From assembly GCA_944391425.1 (NCBI GenBank), contig CALXTO010000016.1, positions 1-32,252 of the forward strand: DNA of 32,252 bases, given 5' to 3'. Below are positions 17,495 to 24,058 of this stretch, piece after piece. The notes under the pieces were generated by a model. That model was not told the DNA's origin. It ran no database searches and was given only the letters and a program-made list of their open reading frames with translations. The first letter of the stretch is position 1. The number at the start of each line of letters is the position of its first letter. This DNA is from an uncultured Alphaproteobacteria bacterium. Its GTDB lineage: Bacteria; Pseudomonadota; Alphaproteobacteria; RF32; CAG-239. Both the position numbers and the translations under genes were made by a program.

Positions 17495-17524
17495 AAAAAA
17501 GCCCCTCAAATGAGGGGCTTTTTA
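17495..17524. terminator. Bidirectional terminator (copy 2 of an identical pair)
   Basis: Same 30 bases as 16599-16628, starting directly at the stop codon of the cytidylyltransferase gene and ending one base before the stop of the convergent hydrogenase gene at 17525. A-runs and T-runs on both sides allow use from both strands. Confidence 0.9.
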
Positions 17525-18988
17525 TTATTCACCGATTTTGGAATCGGGTGTAAGCTGTTTGCCGGTTTGAACGTAAGCATCAACGGCTTTGGCAGCCTTT
17601 TTGGACAAAGCGATGCAACCGGGGCCGGAAACGCAGCCACCCTCGCAGCACATAACTTCCAGCATGTTGTTTTCGCCTCCTTTGGTGGCGTAGCGCTTGA
17701 GCAGGCGGATGTTTTCTTTGGTCAGACCGTCAATTTTTTCGGGACGAATATCAAATTTGTCACCGACCAGGCTGGCAACCGCTCCGGCGACGCCGCCGGT
17801 AACCGGGAACTGACGTCCCTGAGCATGCGAGATTTTGCTGAAAGGCTCTTCTGGGCATTCGTCAACGTTAATGCCCGAAGCTACCAGAATTGCACCAAGT
17901 TCTTCAAAAGTAAGAACGTAATCGACATGCGGATCATATTCGGCCTCGGCGCGTTTGGCCAAGCAGGGACCTACGAATACGGAAACGCATTCAGGGCATT
18001 CCTGCTTAACCAGTTCGGCAGTGTAGTACATCGGCGTTTTAGTGTCGGAAACAAACGGGCGGATTTCGGGAATATGAACCTGAGCGGCGCGGAAGTAAGC
18101 CGGGCAGCATGATGTTGTCATAAATGGTTTGCCTTCTTCCATACGCTCGATAAATTCCGCGGCTTCTTTTTGGGTGGTAATATCGGCGCCGACGGCAACT
18201 TCGATGACTTCGTCAAAACCAACTTTTTTAAGCGCGCCGACCAAGCTGTTGATAGAACCCGGGAATTGTCCCAGAACGGCGGGAGCCAGCATGGCAACCA
18301 CTTTTTTGTCGGTTTCTTTAATCTGGCGCAGAACGTCAATCATCTGCGAGCGTTCGACAATGGCGCCGAAGGGGCAGGATGCCAGACATTTGCCGCAGGA
18401 AATGCATTTTTCGACGTCAATATGTTCACGTCCGCTTTCATCTTTGGTAATGGCACCGACGGGGCAGGCTTCTTCGCAGGGGACGGGGATTTTGACAATT
18501 GAATGATAGGGACATACCTCAAAACATTTGCCGCAGTTGACGCATTTGTCCGGATCAATATGGGCGCGCCCTTTGACGATGGAAATAGCTTCCTTGGGGC
18601 AGTTCAGCCGGCAGGGCTGCGCAAAACAGCCGCGACAGACTTCGGTAACCACATATTGCGATTTGACGCAGGCCGAACAGGCGATGTCAATGACCGAAAG
18701 CTTATTTTTGGGTGCTTCGGTACGTTTGAGAGCTTCTTCGCCGTATTCCCGAAGTGTTGTCAGTTCATCGGTTTCTTCCTCAGGGCAGTGGCCCAGACCG
18801 GCCATGCAACGGTATTTGAGAACGGCACGGTCTTTGTAAACGCAGCAGCGGCTGGGAACGGTTTCTTTGGGACGCAGGTCCAGCGGAATTCGGTCGGCGT
18901 TGGCAAATTTGTCATTAAGATAGCTTTCGGCAATTTTAATGAGTATTTTGGTACGCATGAGGTTGGCGTTGTTCTTAGGTATCAGCAT
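17525..18988 (-). CDS. [FeFe] hydrogenase, group-B-like
   Basis: [FeFe] hydrogenases interconvert protons and H2 at the H-cluster. The 487-residue product has an N-terminal part with scattered Cys (CC at 48-49, CxxxxxxC at 61-68, CSAC at 104-107), then CRGCFAQPCRLNCP (118-131) and two 4Fe-4S motifs at 149-159 and 195-205. The H-domain follows. Its three signatures are complete: L1 TSCCP at 292-296, L2 GPCLAKRAE at 340-348, and L3 CCEGGCVSGPG at 447-457. The four H-cluster ligands (C295, C342, C448, C452), the proton-transfer Cys (C294) and the L2 Glu (E348) are all present, so it is probably catalytic. GPC instead of MPC, the GPG ending and the extra Cys-rich N-terminus fit group B rather than group A. 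It is the last gene of the operon; no NuoF-type partner or HydEFG maturase is in the window. Physiological direction is unknown. Confidence 0.9.
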   Translation of the reverse strand: MLIPKNNANLMRTKILIKIAESYLNDKFANADRIPLDLRPKETVPSRCCVYKDRAVLKYRCMAGLGHCPEEETDELTTLREYGEEALKRTEAPKNKLSVIDIACSACVKSQYVVTEVCRGCFAQPCRLNCPKEAISIVKGRAHIDPDKCVNCGKCFEVCPYHSIVKIPVPCEEACPVGAITKDESGREHIDVEKCISCGKCLASCPFGAIVERSQMIDVLRQIKETDKKVVAMLAPAVLGQFPGSINSLVGALKKVGFDEVIEVAVGADITTQKEAAEFIERMEEGKPFMTTSCCPAYFRAAQVHIPEIRPFVSDTKTPMYYTAELVKQECPECVSVFVGPCLAKRAEAEYDPHVDYVLTFEELGAILVASGINVDECPEEPFSKISHAQGRQFPVTGGVAGAVASLVGDKFDIRPEKIDGLTKENIRLLKRYATKGGENNMLEVMCCEGGCVSGPGCIALSKKAAKAVDAYVQTGKQLTPDSKIGE

Positions 18989-19003
18989 TTACATAAAACT
19001 CCC

Positions 19004-19033
19004 GTTTGTTTTTATAAGCAAATAAAAACAAAC
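19004..19033 (-). repeat. 12-bp AU-rich inverted repeat between operon genes
   Basis: GTTTGTTTTTAT (19004-19015) and its exact inverse ATAAAAACAAAC (19022-19033) are separated by six bases, in the 58-base gap before the hydrogenase gene. In the mRNA this is a perfect 12-bp hairpin just ahead of the hydrogenase ribosome-binding region (GGGAG). It may set relative expression or mRNA stability; it lacks the GC-rich stem of a terminator. Confidence 0.65.
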
Positions 19034-19046
19034 TACTTTATCTATA

Positions 19047-19325
19047 TTATTCGTTATTGCATTCTTTTTTTATTTCTTCTCTGATTTTGGCGACAACCTT
19101 TTCGTAAGATGCCTGTTCAATCAGTTCGTCGTTAACAAAAACAAAAGGGCCGCGGTTGTATTTGTGCTCAATGTCTTTGCAGAGGTTCATGCAGCGTTCT
19201 TCGACAATTTCGATTTTGTCGGCAATGTCGTCGGGGGCGTTGAACTCCAAAGACTGGATCTGAGCGGAACCCATTACGAAACAAGATGTTCCGACACAAA
19301 TTCTTACTTTTATTTTATTTGCCAT
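19047..19325 (-). CDS. Thioredoxin-like [2Fe-2S] ferredoxin (NuoE C-terminal type)
   Basis: A 92-residue small electron carrier. Cys residues follow the thioredoxin-like ferredoxin pattern: VCVG-type RICVGTSCF (CxxxxC) near the N-terminus, then EERCMNLCKD (CxxxC) about 35 residues on, the four ligands of a [2Fe-2S] cluster as in NuoE/HydC subunits. The C-terminal half (GPFVFVNDELIEQASYEKV) gives the strand-helix end of the fold. It lacks the N-terminal helical bundle of full NuoE. An AAAGGA precedes the ATG. Position between the phosphatase and the hydrogenase suggests it serves as electron donor or acceptor, or as a redox input, for one of the hydrogenases (inference). Confidence 0.85.
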   Translation of the reverse strand: MANKIKVRICVGTSCFVMGSAQIQSLEFNAPDDIADKIEIVEERCMNLCKDIEHKYNRGPFVFVNDELIEQASYEKVVAKIREEIKKECNNE

Positions 19326-19339
19326 GGCATGGTCCTTTT

Positions 19340-20515
19340 CTAAATATATCTGACACTGGTTTCTTTTAGGTATTTTTCCTGCAGAATCCTGAAAATCTTT
19401 TTGACGATATTGCGGCGGATTTCCAGTTCCATCGGCAGGTTGGGGTCCTGATGGGCGATGTTGATCTTGGTACCGACGACAAAATCTATTTTGTCACTGT
19501 CCAAAAGCAGGCGCGTCAGGCGGGTTGCCCCGTTGTTTTTGTTTTCGTCGATGCCTTCTTTTAGCATACGATACACATCAGTCAAGGTTAAAATGCCTTC
19601 CGTGACCAAATCAATGCCTTCCATGATGGAACACATGGGGATTTTTTCGTCAAAGGAAGTCTTGTCAATTTCGCATTTCAGACAAAGTTCTCGTTCAATG
19701 ATATTAGCGGTGGTACCGCCGCAGATGGCAACTTTGCCGTCATAGTCGGCCGCCAGTTCGGCAAATTCCCGGTCGCGGCTTTCTTCAAAAGGAGGACCTG
19801 TTAAAACCAGAAGCTGTCGGGGTTTGCGAAAGTAGAGGACGACACAGCTGATGTCGTCGCCGGCATGTTTGCCAATCTCTTTTTCCAGCGCTTCGGCGAC
19901 AATGGCATGGGCCAGGTCGTAAGCCGAGATATGCGGGTTTTTGCGGATTTTTTCAAGAGCAAAATTAATACAGCCCTGCCGTTGCCAGCCCAAGGGATAT
20001 TTGGGGTTACCCAGTCCGGCCTGACTGACGCCGTCAGAAATGAGGATAATGCGGTCTTCCTCCTGATTGGTCAGCTGGGAAATATTGATGGTGCGATCTT
20101 TCCATTTTTCGGAATAAATTTCGCGATAGCGGACATTGACGGCTTTGTGGTCGCGAATCAGGATGAACGGCGGGTTGTCCATCTCAAAAATGCGGGTTTT
20201 GCCGTCCAACTCGGTATCTACAACCGAAAAAGTGGCGTAGCTGATTTTGCGAATCTGGCAAATAGGCAGAGCATCCATCATGATTTCCGAAGAATGCATT
20301 AATTCCATGTTGCTTTCTACAAATTTCATGGCCATGCGCGTGGTCATGGAGGACAGGATATTGGCTTTGACGCCGCTGCCGAGGCCGTCGGAAAGGATTG
20401 AGATGATGCGGCGTTCTTCGGGAATTTTTTTGGAATAAATCGTGTCGCCGAAACAGTCTTCGCCGAATTTCTGTTGTTGGGCTGTGCCGATTTCGATAAA
20501 AAGAGAATCGCTCAT
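19340..20515 (-). CDS. PP2C/SpoIIE-type serine phosphatase of the HydS locus
   Basis: A 391-residue metal-dependent protein phosphatase. The PP2C core covers about residues 1-230: ILSDGLGSGVKA (Asp43), ILISDGVSQAG (Asp161) and HAGDDISCVV (Asp220, Asp221) supply the metal-binding aspartates. MDNPPFILIR matches the central SpoIIE strand region. Residues 235-391 form an extra domain with LTGPPFEESRDREF, ICGGTTANIIERE and GIDLVTEGILTLTDVYRML, which I recall only from phosphatases beside sensory hydrogenases. It follows hydS after three bases, so both are coupled. Group C3 [FeFe]-hydrogenase loci are known for this pairing, in which the hydrogenase is thought to sense H2 and the phosphatase to carry the signal. 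Its target, and any partner kinase, is not in the window. Confidence 0.87.
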   Translation of the reverse strand: MSDSLFIEIGTAQQQKFGEDCFGDTIYSKKIPEERRIISILSDGLGSGVKANILSSMTTRMAMKFVESNMELMHSSEIMMDALPICQIRKISYATFSVVDTELDGKTRIFEMDNPPFILIRDHKAVNVRYREIYSEKWKDRTINISQLTNQEEDRIILISDGVSQAGLGNPKYPLGWQRQGCINFALEKIRKNPHISAYDLAHAIVAEALEKEIGKHAGDDISCVVLYFRKPRQLLVLTGPPFEESRDREFAELAADYDGKVAICGGTTANIIERELCLKCEIDKTSFDEKIPMCSIMEGIDLVTEGILTLTDVYRMLKEGIDENKNNGATRLTRLLLDSDKIDFVVGTKINIAHQDPNLPMELEIRRNIVKKIFRILQEKYLKETSVRYI

Positions 20516-20518
20516 CGG

Positions 20519-22303
20519 TCAATACTTTCGTTCGGTTGAATTGGTACGCACCTTGATGCCGCTGGCTTCGTTTTCGGCGCTGGAATAGTCTTTGGCGATG
20601 GAGCGCAGCAGGACTTCCGTTTCAGCCATGTGTTCGCCCAGCGTGCAGGCTATCTGCTGGACGGTGGCCAGATTTTTATGAATAACCTCACGGGCTTTTT
20701 CGGCAATCTGCTCTTTATGCATTTCAGCATTGGTCACATCTTCAATGATGCCGCCGACGCTTTGTTTTTTATCGATATTGAAAACGACAACATCAAACAT
20801 CCTGTCTTCATGGCGAACGTGTTCACGATGAATATCCTGCTCAAGTTCCAGAGAAGCGGAAAAAAGGTTGGTAAAGCTGATGAAGTCACGCAGGTTGGCT
20901 CCGTAAAGGTTGTTATAGTCGTAAATGTCGGCATGTTCCTCTTCGTTCCAAAATGCATCGCGGAACTCATCATTATATTCCATGATGTTGAGTTTGGCGT
21001 CGGCAATGACAATTGGTGAAGGGATGCAGCGGATGAGGGCGTTGGCTTTGCGTTGAGCCTGGTGTTTCATGTGGGAAACGCACATTTCCGGTTCAGCTTT
21101 ACCCAGAAGGAGAGCTTTGGCAAAATTGCGGCAGGTGTCATAACCGCAGCCGCCGCAGTTGAGTTCATCTTCCTGACTGTATTTGCCGATTTTGGCAAGC
21201 ATCTTTTTGATATCGCTTTCTTCAAATGTTTGAGCGGCGTCAACCGGATTAAGAGATTTGTAAGCCAGACCGATGTTATAACGCGGTTTACGGCTGCCGA
21301 TTTCGTCCGTGAAAACGGCGTTTTTCAGAATCTCAATGCGTTTTTTCAGGCCGGGGTCTTTATTGGAAGTGCAAGGGCCAGAAACACAGCCGCCGTAGCA
21401 GGAGAGACATTCAAGGAAGACCGGCCGGTCAAGCGAATCGGCATCAATGTTGTTCAGTTCGTCGGCAATGCTGTAAATGCCGGTTACCTGCGTCATGTAA
21501 ATGTCTTTAGATACATTATAAGGTTTGAGCGTTTCAATCATGCCGCCTTCGATAGGGTAGGCAACGCCGTCTTTGGCCGGTTCAATGGCAAAAACATCAA
21601 ATACGCCGGGTGAAAGTTCGGCCGGATTGATATTTTCGTCTTTAAGCCATTGCCGTAGGTCCGAAAAACTGAGCGCGATGCTCAACAGGTCCGGGTGGCG
21701 GTCGGCCTCAAGTTTTTTAGCAATGCAGGGGCCGATGAAAATCGTTTCGATTTGGGGACCGAAAGCATCTTTGAGCATGCGGCAGTGCGCCAGCAGCGGC
21801 GAGGCCACGCCGGTCAGACAAGATGCAAGTTCGGGAAGGTATTTTTCGACATATTCGACAACTGAAGGACAGGCTGTAGAGATAAACAGACGGTTTTCTT
21901 TGTTTTTGACGGCTTTTTCCAACAACTTTGCGGTTTGACAAGTTACTTCCTGAGCACCGAGAGCGGTTTCGCTGACTCCTTTGATGCCGAGGCGGCGGAT
22001 GGCCGCAATCATCTGCTCTTTGCTGTATTCCGGGAATTCGGTAATCCATGACGGCGCGAGGGAAACATAAATTTCCTTGTGCGACTGGACAAGAAATTTA
22101 GCGCGGGCAAGATCGTTGCGCGGCTGTTTGGCTTTGGCCGGGCAAACCCGGTAACAGGTGCCGCAGGCAATGCATAAATCAGGAATGATCATGGCCGAAC
22201 TGTCTTCAATTTTGATGGCTTTGACCGGGCAGCGCCGAACGCATTTATAGCAGTCCTGGCAGTCGGTTTTGACGGTATGCAGGGGATAGTCGCGGTTAGA
22301 CAT
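20519..22303 (-). CDS. hydS: Sensory [FeFe]-hydrogenase-like protein with PAS domain (HydS, group C)
   Basis: A 594-residue putative H2/redox sensor. Domains in order: two 4Fe-4S motifs (CQDCYKCVRRCP at 15-26, CIACGTCYRVCP at 44-55); H-domain at about 75-335; an FeS domain with CGGCGYDTC and a fourth Cys (383-408); a PAS domain at about 420-525; a helical C-terminus. H-cluster motifs are L1 STACP (142-146), L2 GPCIAKK (191-197) and L3 ECLSCYGGCVSGPC (298-311). The four ligands (C145, C193, C302, C306) are kept, but the proton-transfer Cys is Ala144. That Cys-to-Ala change, the PAS domain and the adjacent PP2C phosphatase are the hallmarks of HydS/group C3, which show low activity and are held to be sensors. 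It starts one base after the upstream ferredoxin gene, with GGAGA before the ATG. Unusual for an alphaproteobacterium. Confidence 0.9.
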   Translation of the reverse strand: MSNRDYPLHTVKTDCQDCYKCVRRCPVKAIKIEDSSAMIIPDLCIACGTCYRVCPAKAKQPRNDLARAKFLVQSHKEIYVSLAPSWITEFPEYSKEQMIAAIRRLGIKGVSETALGAQEVTCQTAKLLEKAVKNKENRLFISTACPSVVEYVEKYLPELASCLTGVASPLLAHCRMLKDAFGPQIETIFIGPCIAKKLEADRHPDLLSIALSFSDLRQWLKDENINPAELSPGVFDVFAIEPAKDGVAYPIEGGMIETLKPYNVSKDIYMTQVTGIYSIADELNNIDADSLDRPVFLECLSCYGGCVSGPCTSNKDPGLKKRIEILKNAVFTDEIGSRKPRYNIGLAYKSLNPVDAAQTFEESDIKKMLAKIGKYSQEDELNCGGCGYDTCRNFAKALLLGKAEPEMCVSHMKHQAQRKANALIRCIPSPIVIADAKLNIMEYNDEFRDAFWNEEEHADIYDYNNLYGANLRDFISFTNLFSASLELEQDIHREHVRHEDRMFDVVVFNIDKKQSVGGIIEDVTNAEMHKEQIAEKAREVIHKNLATVQQIACTLGEHMAETEVLLRSIAKDYSSAENEASGIKVRTNSTERKY

Positions 22304-22304
22304 T

Positions 22305-22556
22305 TTATTCTCCGGATTTTGCGAAATGTTTTTCTAGGATATCGTATAAGGTACCGCTGTCCATATTATTGTATTCAACATCGTCGATTGTTATGTTGGG
22401 ACCTTTGGAGCATTTGTCGCAACAGCGCAGGCCGGTTAATTCAATTTCGGCGTCGAGGTTGCGTTCGCTGATGAACTTTTGGATCAGTTGCAGGTTTTTT
22501 GAGTTGCCGCGGGCAAAGCAGGAACTGCCCATGCAAACTTTGATTGTCGATACCAT
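22305..22556 (-). CDS. Thioredoxin-like [2Fe-2S] ferredoxin, first gene of the hydrogenase operon
   Basis: An 83-residue paralogue-type small ferredoxin. The ligands are KVCMGSSCF (CxxxxC) at the N-terminus and GLRCCDKCSKGP (CxxxC, with one extra Cys) in the middle. PNITIDDVEYNNMDSGTLYDIL is the typical C-terminal strand and helix. It is only distantly similar to the ferredoxin at 19047-19325, so this looks like two separate carriers rather than a recent duplication. AAAGGAGAT lies ahead of ATG 22556, and the promoter at 22593-22621 gives a leader of about 30 bases. The same gene commonly precedes hydS in clostridial loci (from memory). A dedicated redox link to HydS is a reasonable inference. 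Confidence 0.85.
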   Translation of the reverse strand: MVSTIKVCMGSSCFARGNSKNLQLIQKFISERNLDAEIELTGLRCCDKCSKGPNITIDDVEYNNMDSGTLYDILEKHFAKSGE

Positions 22557-22592
22557 ATGCCGTTATCTCCTTTGTAAGCGAGAATTTTTAAA

Positions 22593-22621
22593 ATTATACA
22601 GGCGGGATGCAAAAAAAGCAA
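22593..22621 (-). promoter_or_regulatory. Promoter of the hydrogenase operon
   Basis: On the minus strand, TTGCTT (22616-22621) and a perfect TATAAT (22593-22598) with 17-base spacing, 37 bases before the first gene of the operon. A 10-bp palindrome CAATATATTG (22619-22628) overlaps the -35 and is a possible operator. Confidence 0.65.
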
Positions 22622-22631
22622 TATATTGTTT

Positions 22632-22651
22632 GGCATATGTCCTGATGTGCC
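22632..22651. promoter_or_regulatory. Dyad between the divergent promoters, possible operator
   Basis: GGCATATG-tcct-GATGTGCC: two 8-base arms, six of eight pairs matching, with a 4-base centre. It lies just upstream of the hydrogenase-operon -35 and about 60 bases from the divergent promoter. It does not match the FNR consensus. The regulator is unknown. Confidence 0.35.
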
Positions 22652-22712
22652 GGGCAAAATTTTTACCTTTGCGGAATGTTACATTTTAGTTAGGAAAAAT
22701 GCGGTAATTTTC

Positions 22713-22741
22713 TTGCTATCACCCTAAAGCGAGATTATGAT
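22713..22741 (+). promoter_or_regulatory. Promoter of the degenerate GGDEF/EAL pair
   Basis: TTGCTA (22713-22718) and TATGAT (22736-22741) with 17-base spacing, 33 bases before ATG 22775. It is divergent from the hydrogenase promoter within the same 218-base gap. Confidence 0.55.
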
Positions 22742-22774
22742 GTAAAGAAAAAACATCGTGAGGCTCAAAGACGG

Positions 22775-24052
22775 ATGGTTAAAGCAGGAAGATTTGCCGC
22801 AGAAAGGTATTTGCTGGATTCGTTAAACCGCATTGCAAAAAATCAGGCGGCTTATTCCGTGTTATATGTTAACGTTTCCCGTCTGAAACCCAAAAACAGA
22901 CATCCCGAATTCGTCAAAGTTATGGCGAGGCTGTTTGACGATCTGGTCGGTGCCGCGGACGGGACGCTTTTTGTGTTGAGCAACAGCGATTTTGCAATTT
23001 TGGGCAAGAACATTACGTCAACAACAGTTGAACGGGCCGTAAAAAAACTTCGCGCAGGGCTGGCCTCGGATCCGCTTCTGTTTGCCCAGGACGGTGAGGC
23101 GTTTACGCGTGTTTATACATTCCCTGAAGATTTTGTCGAACTTTACCGACATATTGAAGAACTGATGAACGATGAAACGCCCGTTGATTTGTCCGCGTAC
23201 AAATATCCGGTTGAAGCGGCGCAGATGGACGGGGTTCTTGAACATCTTAACAATATTAACATTGTTGAACTGGTCAAGCGCCAGAGCGTTATCCGTTTTG
23301 AGGGGGCAAATCGTTTTAAGACCCTGTTTCAGGAATTTTTTATTGCGGTTAAAGATCTGAGCAAAGCGTTTGACCGGAATATTGATCTGGTGGCAAACCG
23401 CTGGCTGTTTTTGTATCTGACCCAGACTTTGGACAAGAAAACGATTTCAGCTTTTGAGAATGCCGATATTGAAAACTGGCCTTCGCAAATCGGTTTGAAT
23501 TTAAATCTTTCGACCGTGCACACGCCTGAATTTTCGGATTTTGCAGCCGCTTTTTTGAAAGACGGGCGCAAAGTTGTCGCCGAAGTCCAGATTATGGACG
23601 TATTTAACAGTCTGAATTCTTATTTTGAAGTTCGGGATTTTCTGCGGCAGGACGGACATAAGATTCTGATTGACGGTACAAGTCCCGAAATGTTGCGGAT
23701 GCTTAATATTTCCCGTTTGGAACCGGATTTGATTAAGATCTTTTGGGATCCAATGATGGCGCTTGAAGAAAACAACCAAGGGCTTAAGGAGATTATCAGC
23801 GGTTTTGGTGCCGAGAGGGTTATTTTGGCCAAATGTACGGAAGAGAGCGCCGTCCGCTGGGGCGTAAATTACGGCATCCGCTCTTTTCAGGGGCCGTATA
23901 TCGATTATCTGGAAACAGCTCTCATCCGCACGCAGTGTCCGGACGGCAAAATCTGCAGTGCGGCTGACTGCCTGAAACGTAGGCGCCTGTTGTCTGGCGC
24001 TTTTAAAAGCGGGTGTCGGCATAGGGAATTTTTGGAAAAGATACTGGGATAA
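22775..24052 (+). CDS. Degenerate GGDEF-EAL-like protein, paralogue 1
   Basis: A 425-residue soluble protein. The N-terminal part (about 25-135) resembles a decayed GGDEF domain: the strand-turn LFVLSNSDFAILGK matches RxGGDEFaIL, with SNSDF in place of GGDEF. From about residue 165 an EAL-like domain follows. NLNLS (N244), AEVQ (E270), a lone Asp in LIDG (D300), LIKIFW (K321) and FQGPYI (Q372) line up with EAL ligands. But EAL itself is EFF (187-189), the DDFG pair is reduced, and the late Glu of EGVE is replaced (LAKCTE). So c-di-GMP synthesis or hydrolysis is unlikely, while ligand binding or protein interaction is possible. The C-terminal tail has four Cys (388, 394, 399, 414). The ribosome-binding site is weak. 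It is followed after six bases by its paralogue. Confidence 0.72.
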   Translation: MVKAGRFAAERYLLDSLNRIAKNQAAYSVLYVNVSRLKPKNRHPEFVKVMARLFDDLVGAADGTLFVLSNSDFAILGKNITSTTVERAVKKLRAGLASDPLLFAQDGEAFTRVYTFPEDFVELYRHIEELMNDETPVDLSAYKYPVEAAQMDGVLEHLNNINIVELVKRQSVIRFEGANRFKTLFQEFFIAVKDLSKAFDRNIDLVANRWLFLYLTQTLDKKTISAFENADIENWPSQIGLNLNLSTVHTPEFSDFAAAFLKDGRKVVAEVQIMDVFNSLNSYFEVRDFLRQDGHKILIDGTSPEMLRMLNISRLEPDLIKIFWDPMMALEENNQGLKEIISGFGAERVILAKCTEESAVRWGVNYGIRSFQGPYIDYLETALIRTQCPDGKICSAADCLKRRRLLSGAFKSGCRHREFLEKILG

Positions 24053-24058
24053 TAAAGG

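Noticed and set aside
17510-19084. Several plus-strand open frames opposite the group-B-like hydrogenase
   Set aside because: All lie antisense to a protein with complete FeS and H-cluster motifs; no ribosome-binding site and no domain.
17525-19325. Electron-bifurcating HydABC-type hydrogenase
   Set aside because: A thioredoxin-like ferredoxin is present, but there is no NuoF-like flavoprotein subunit, and the hydrogenase motifs (GPC, GPG) do not fit the group A enzyme of such complexes.
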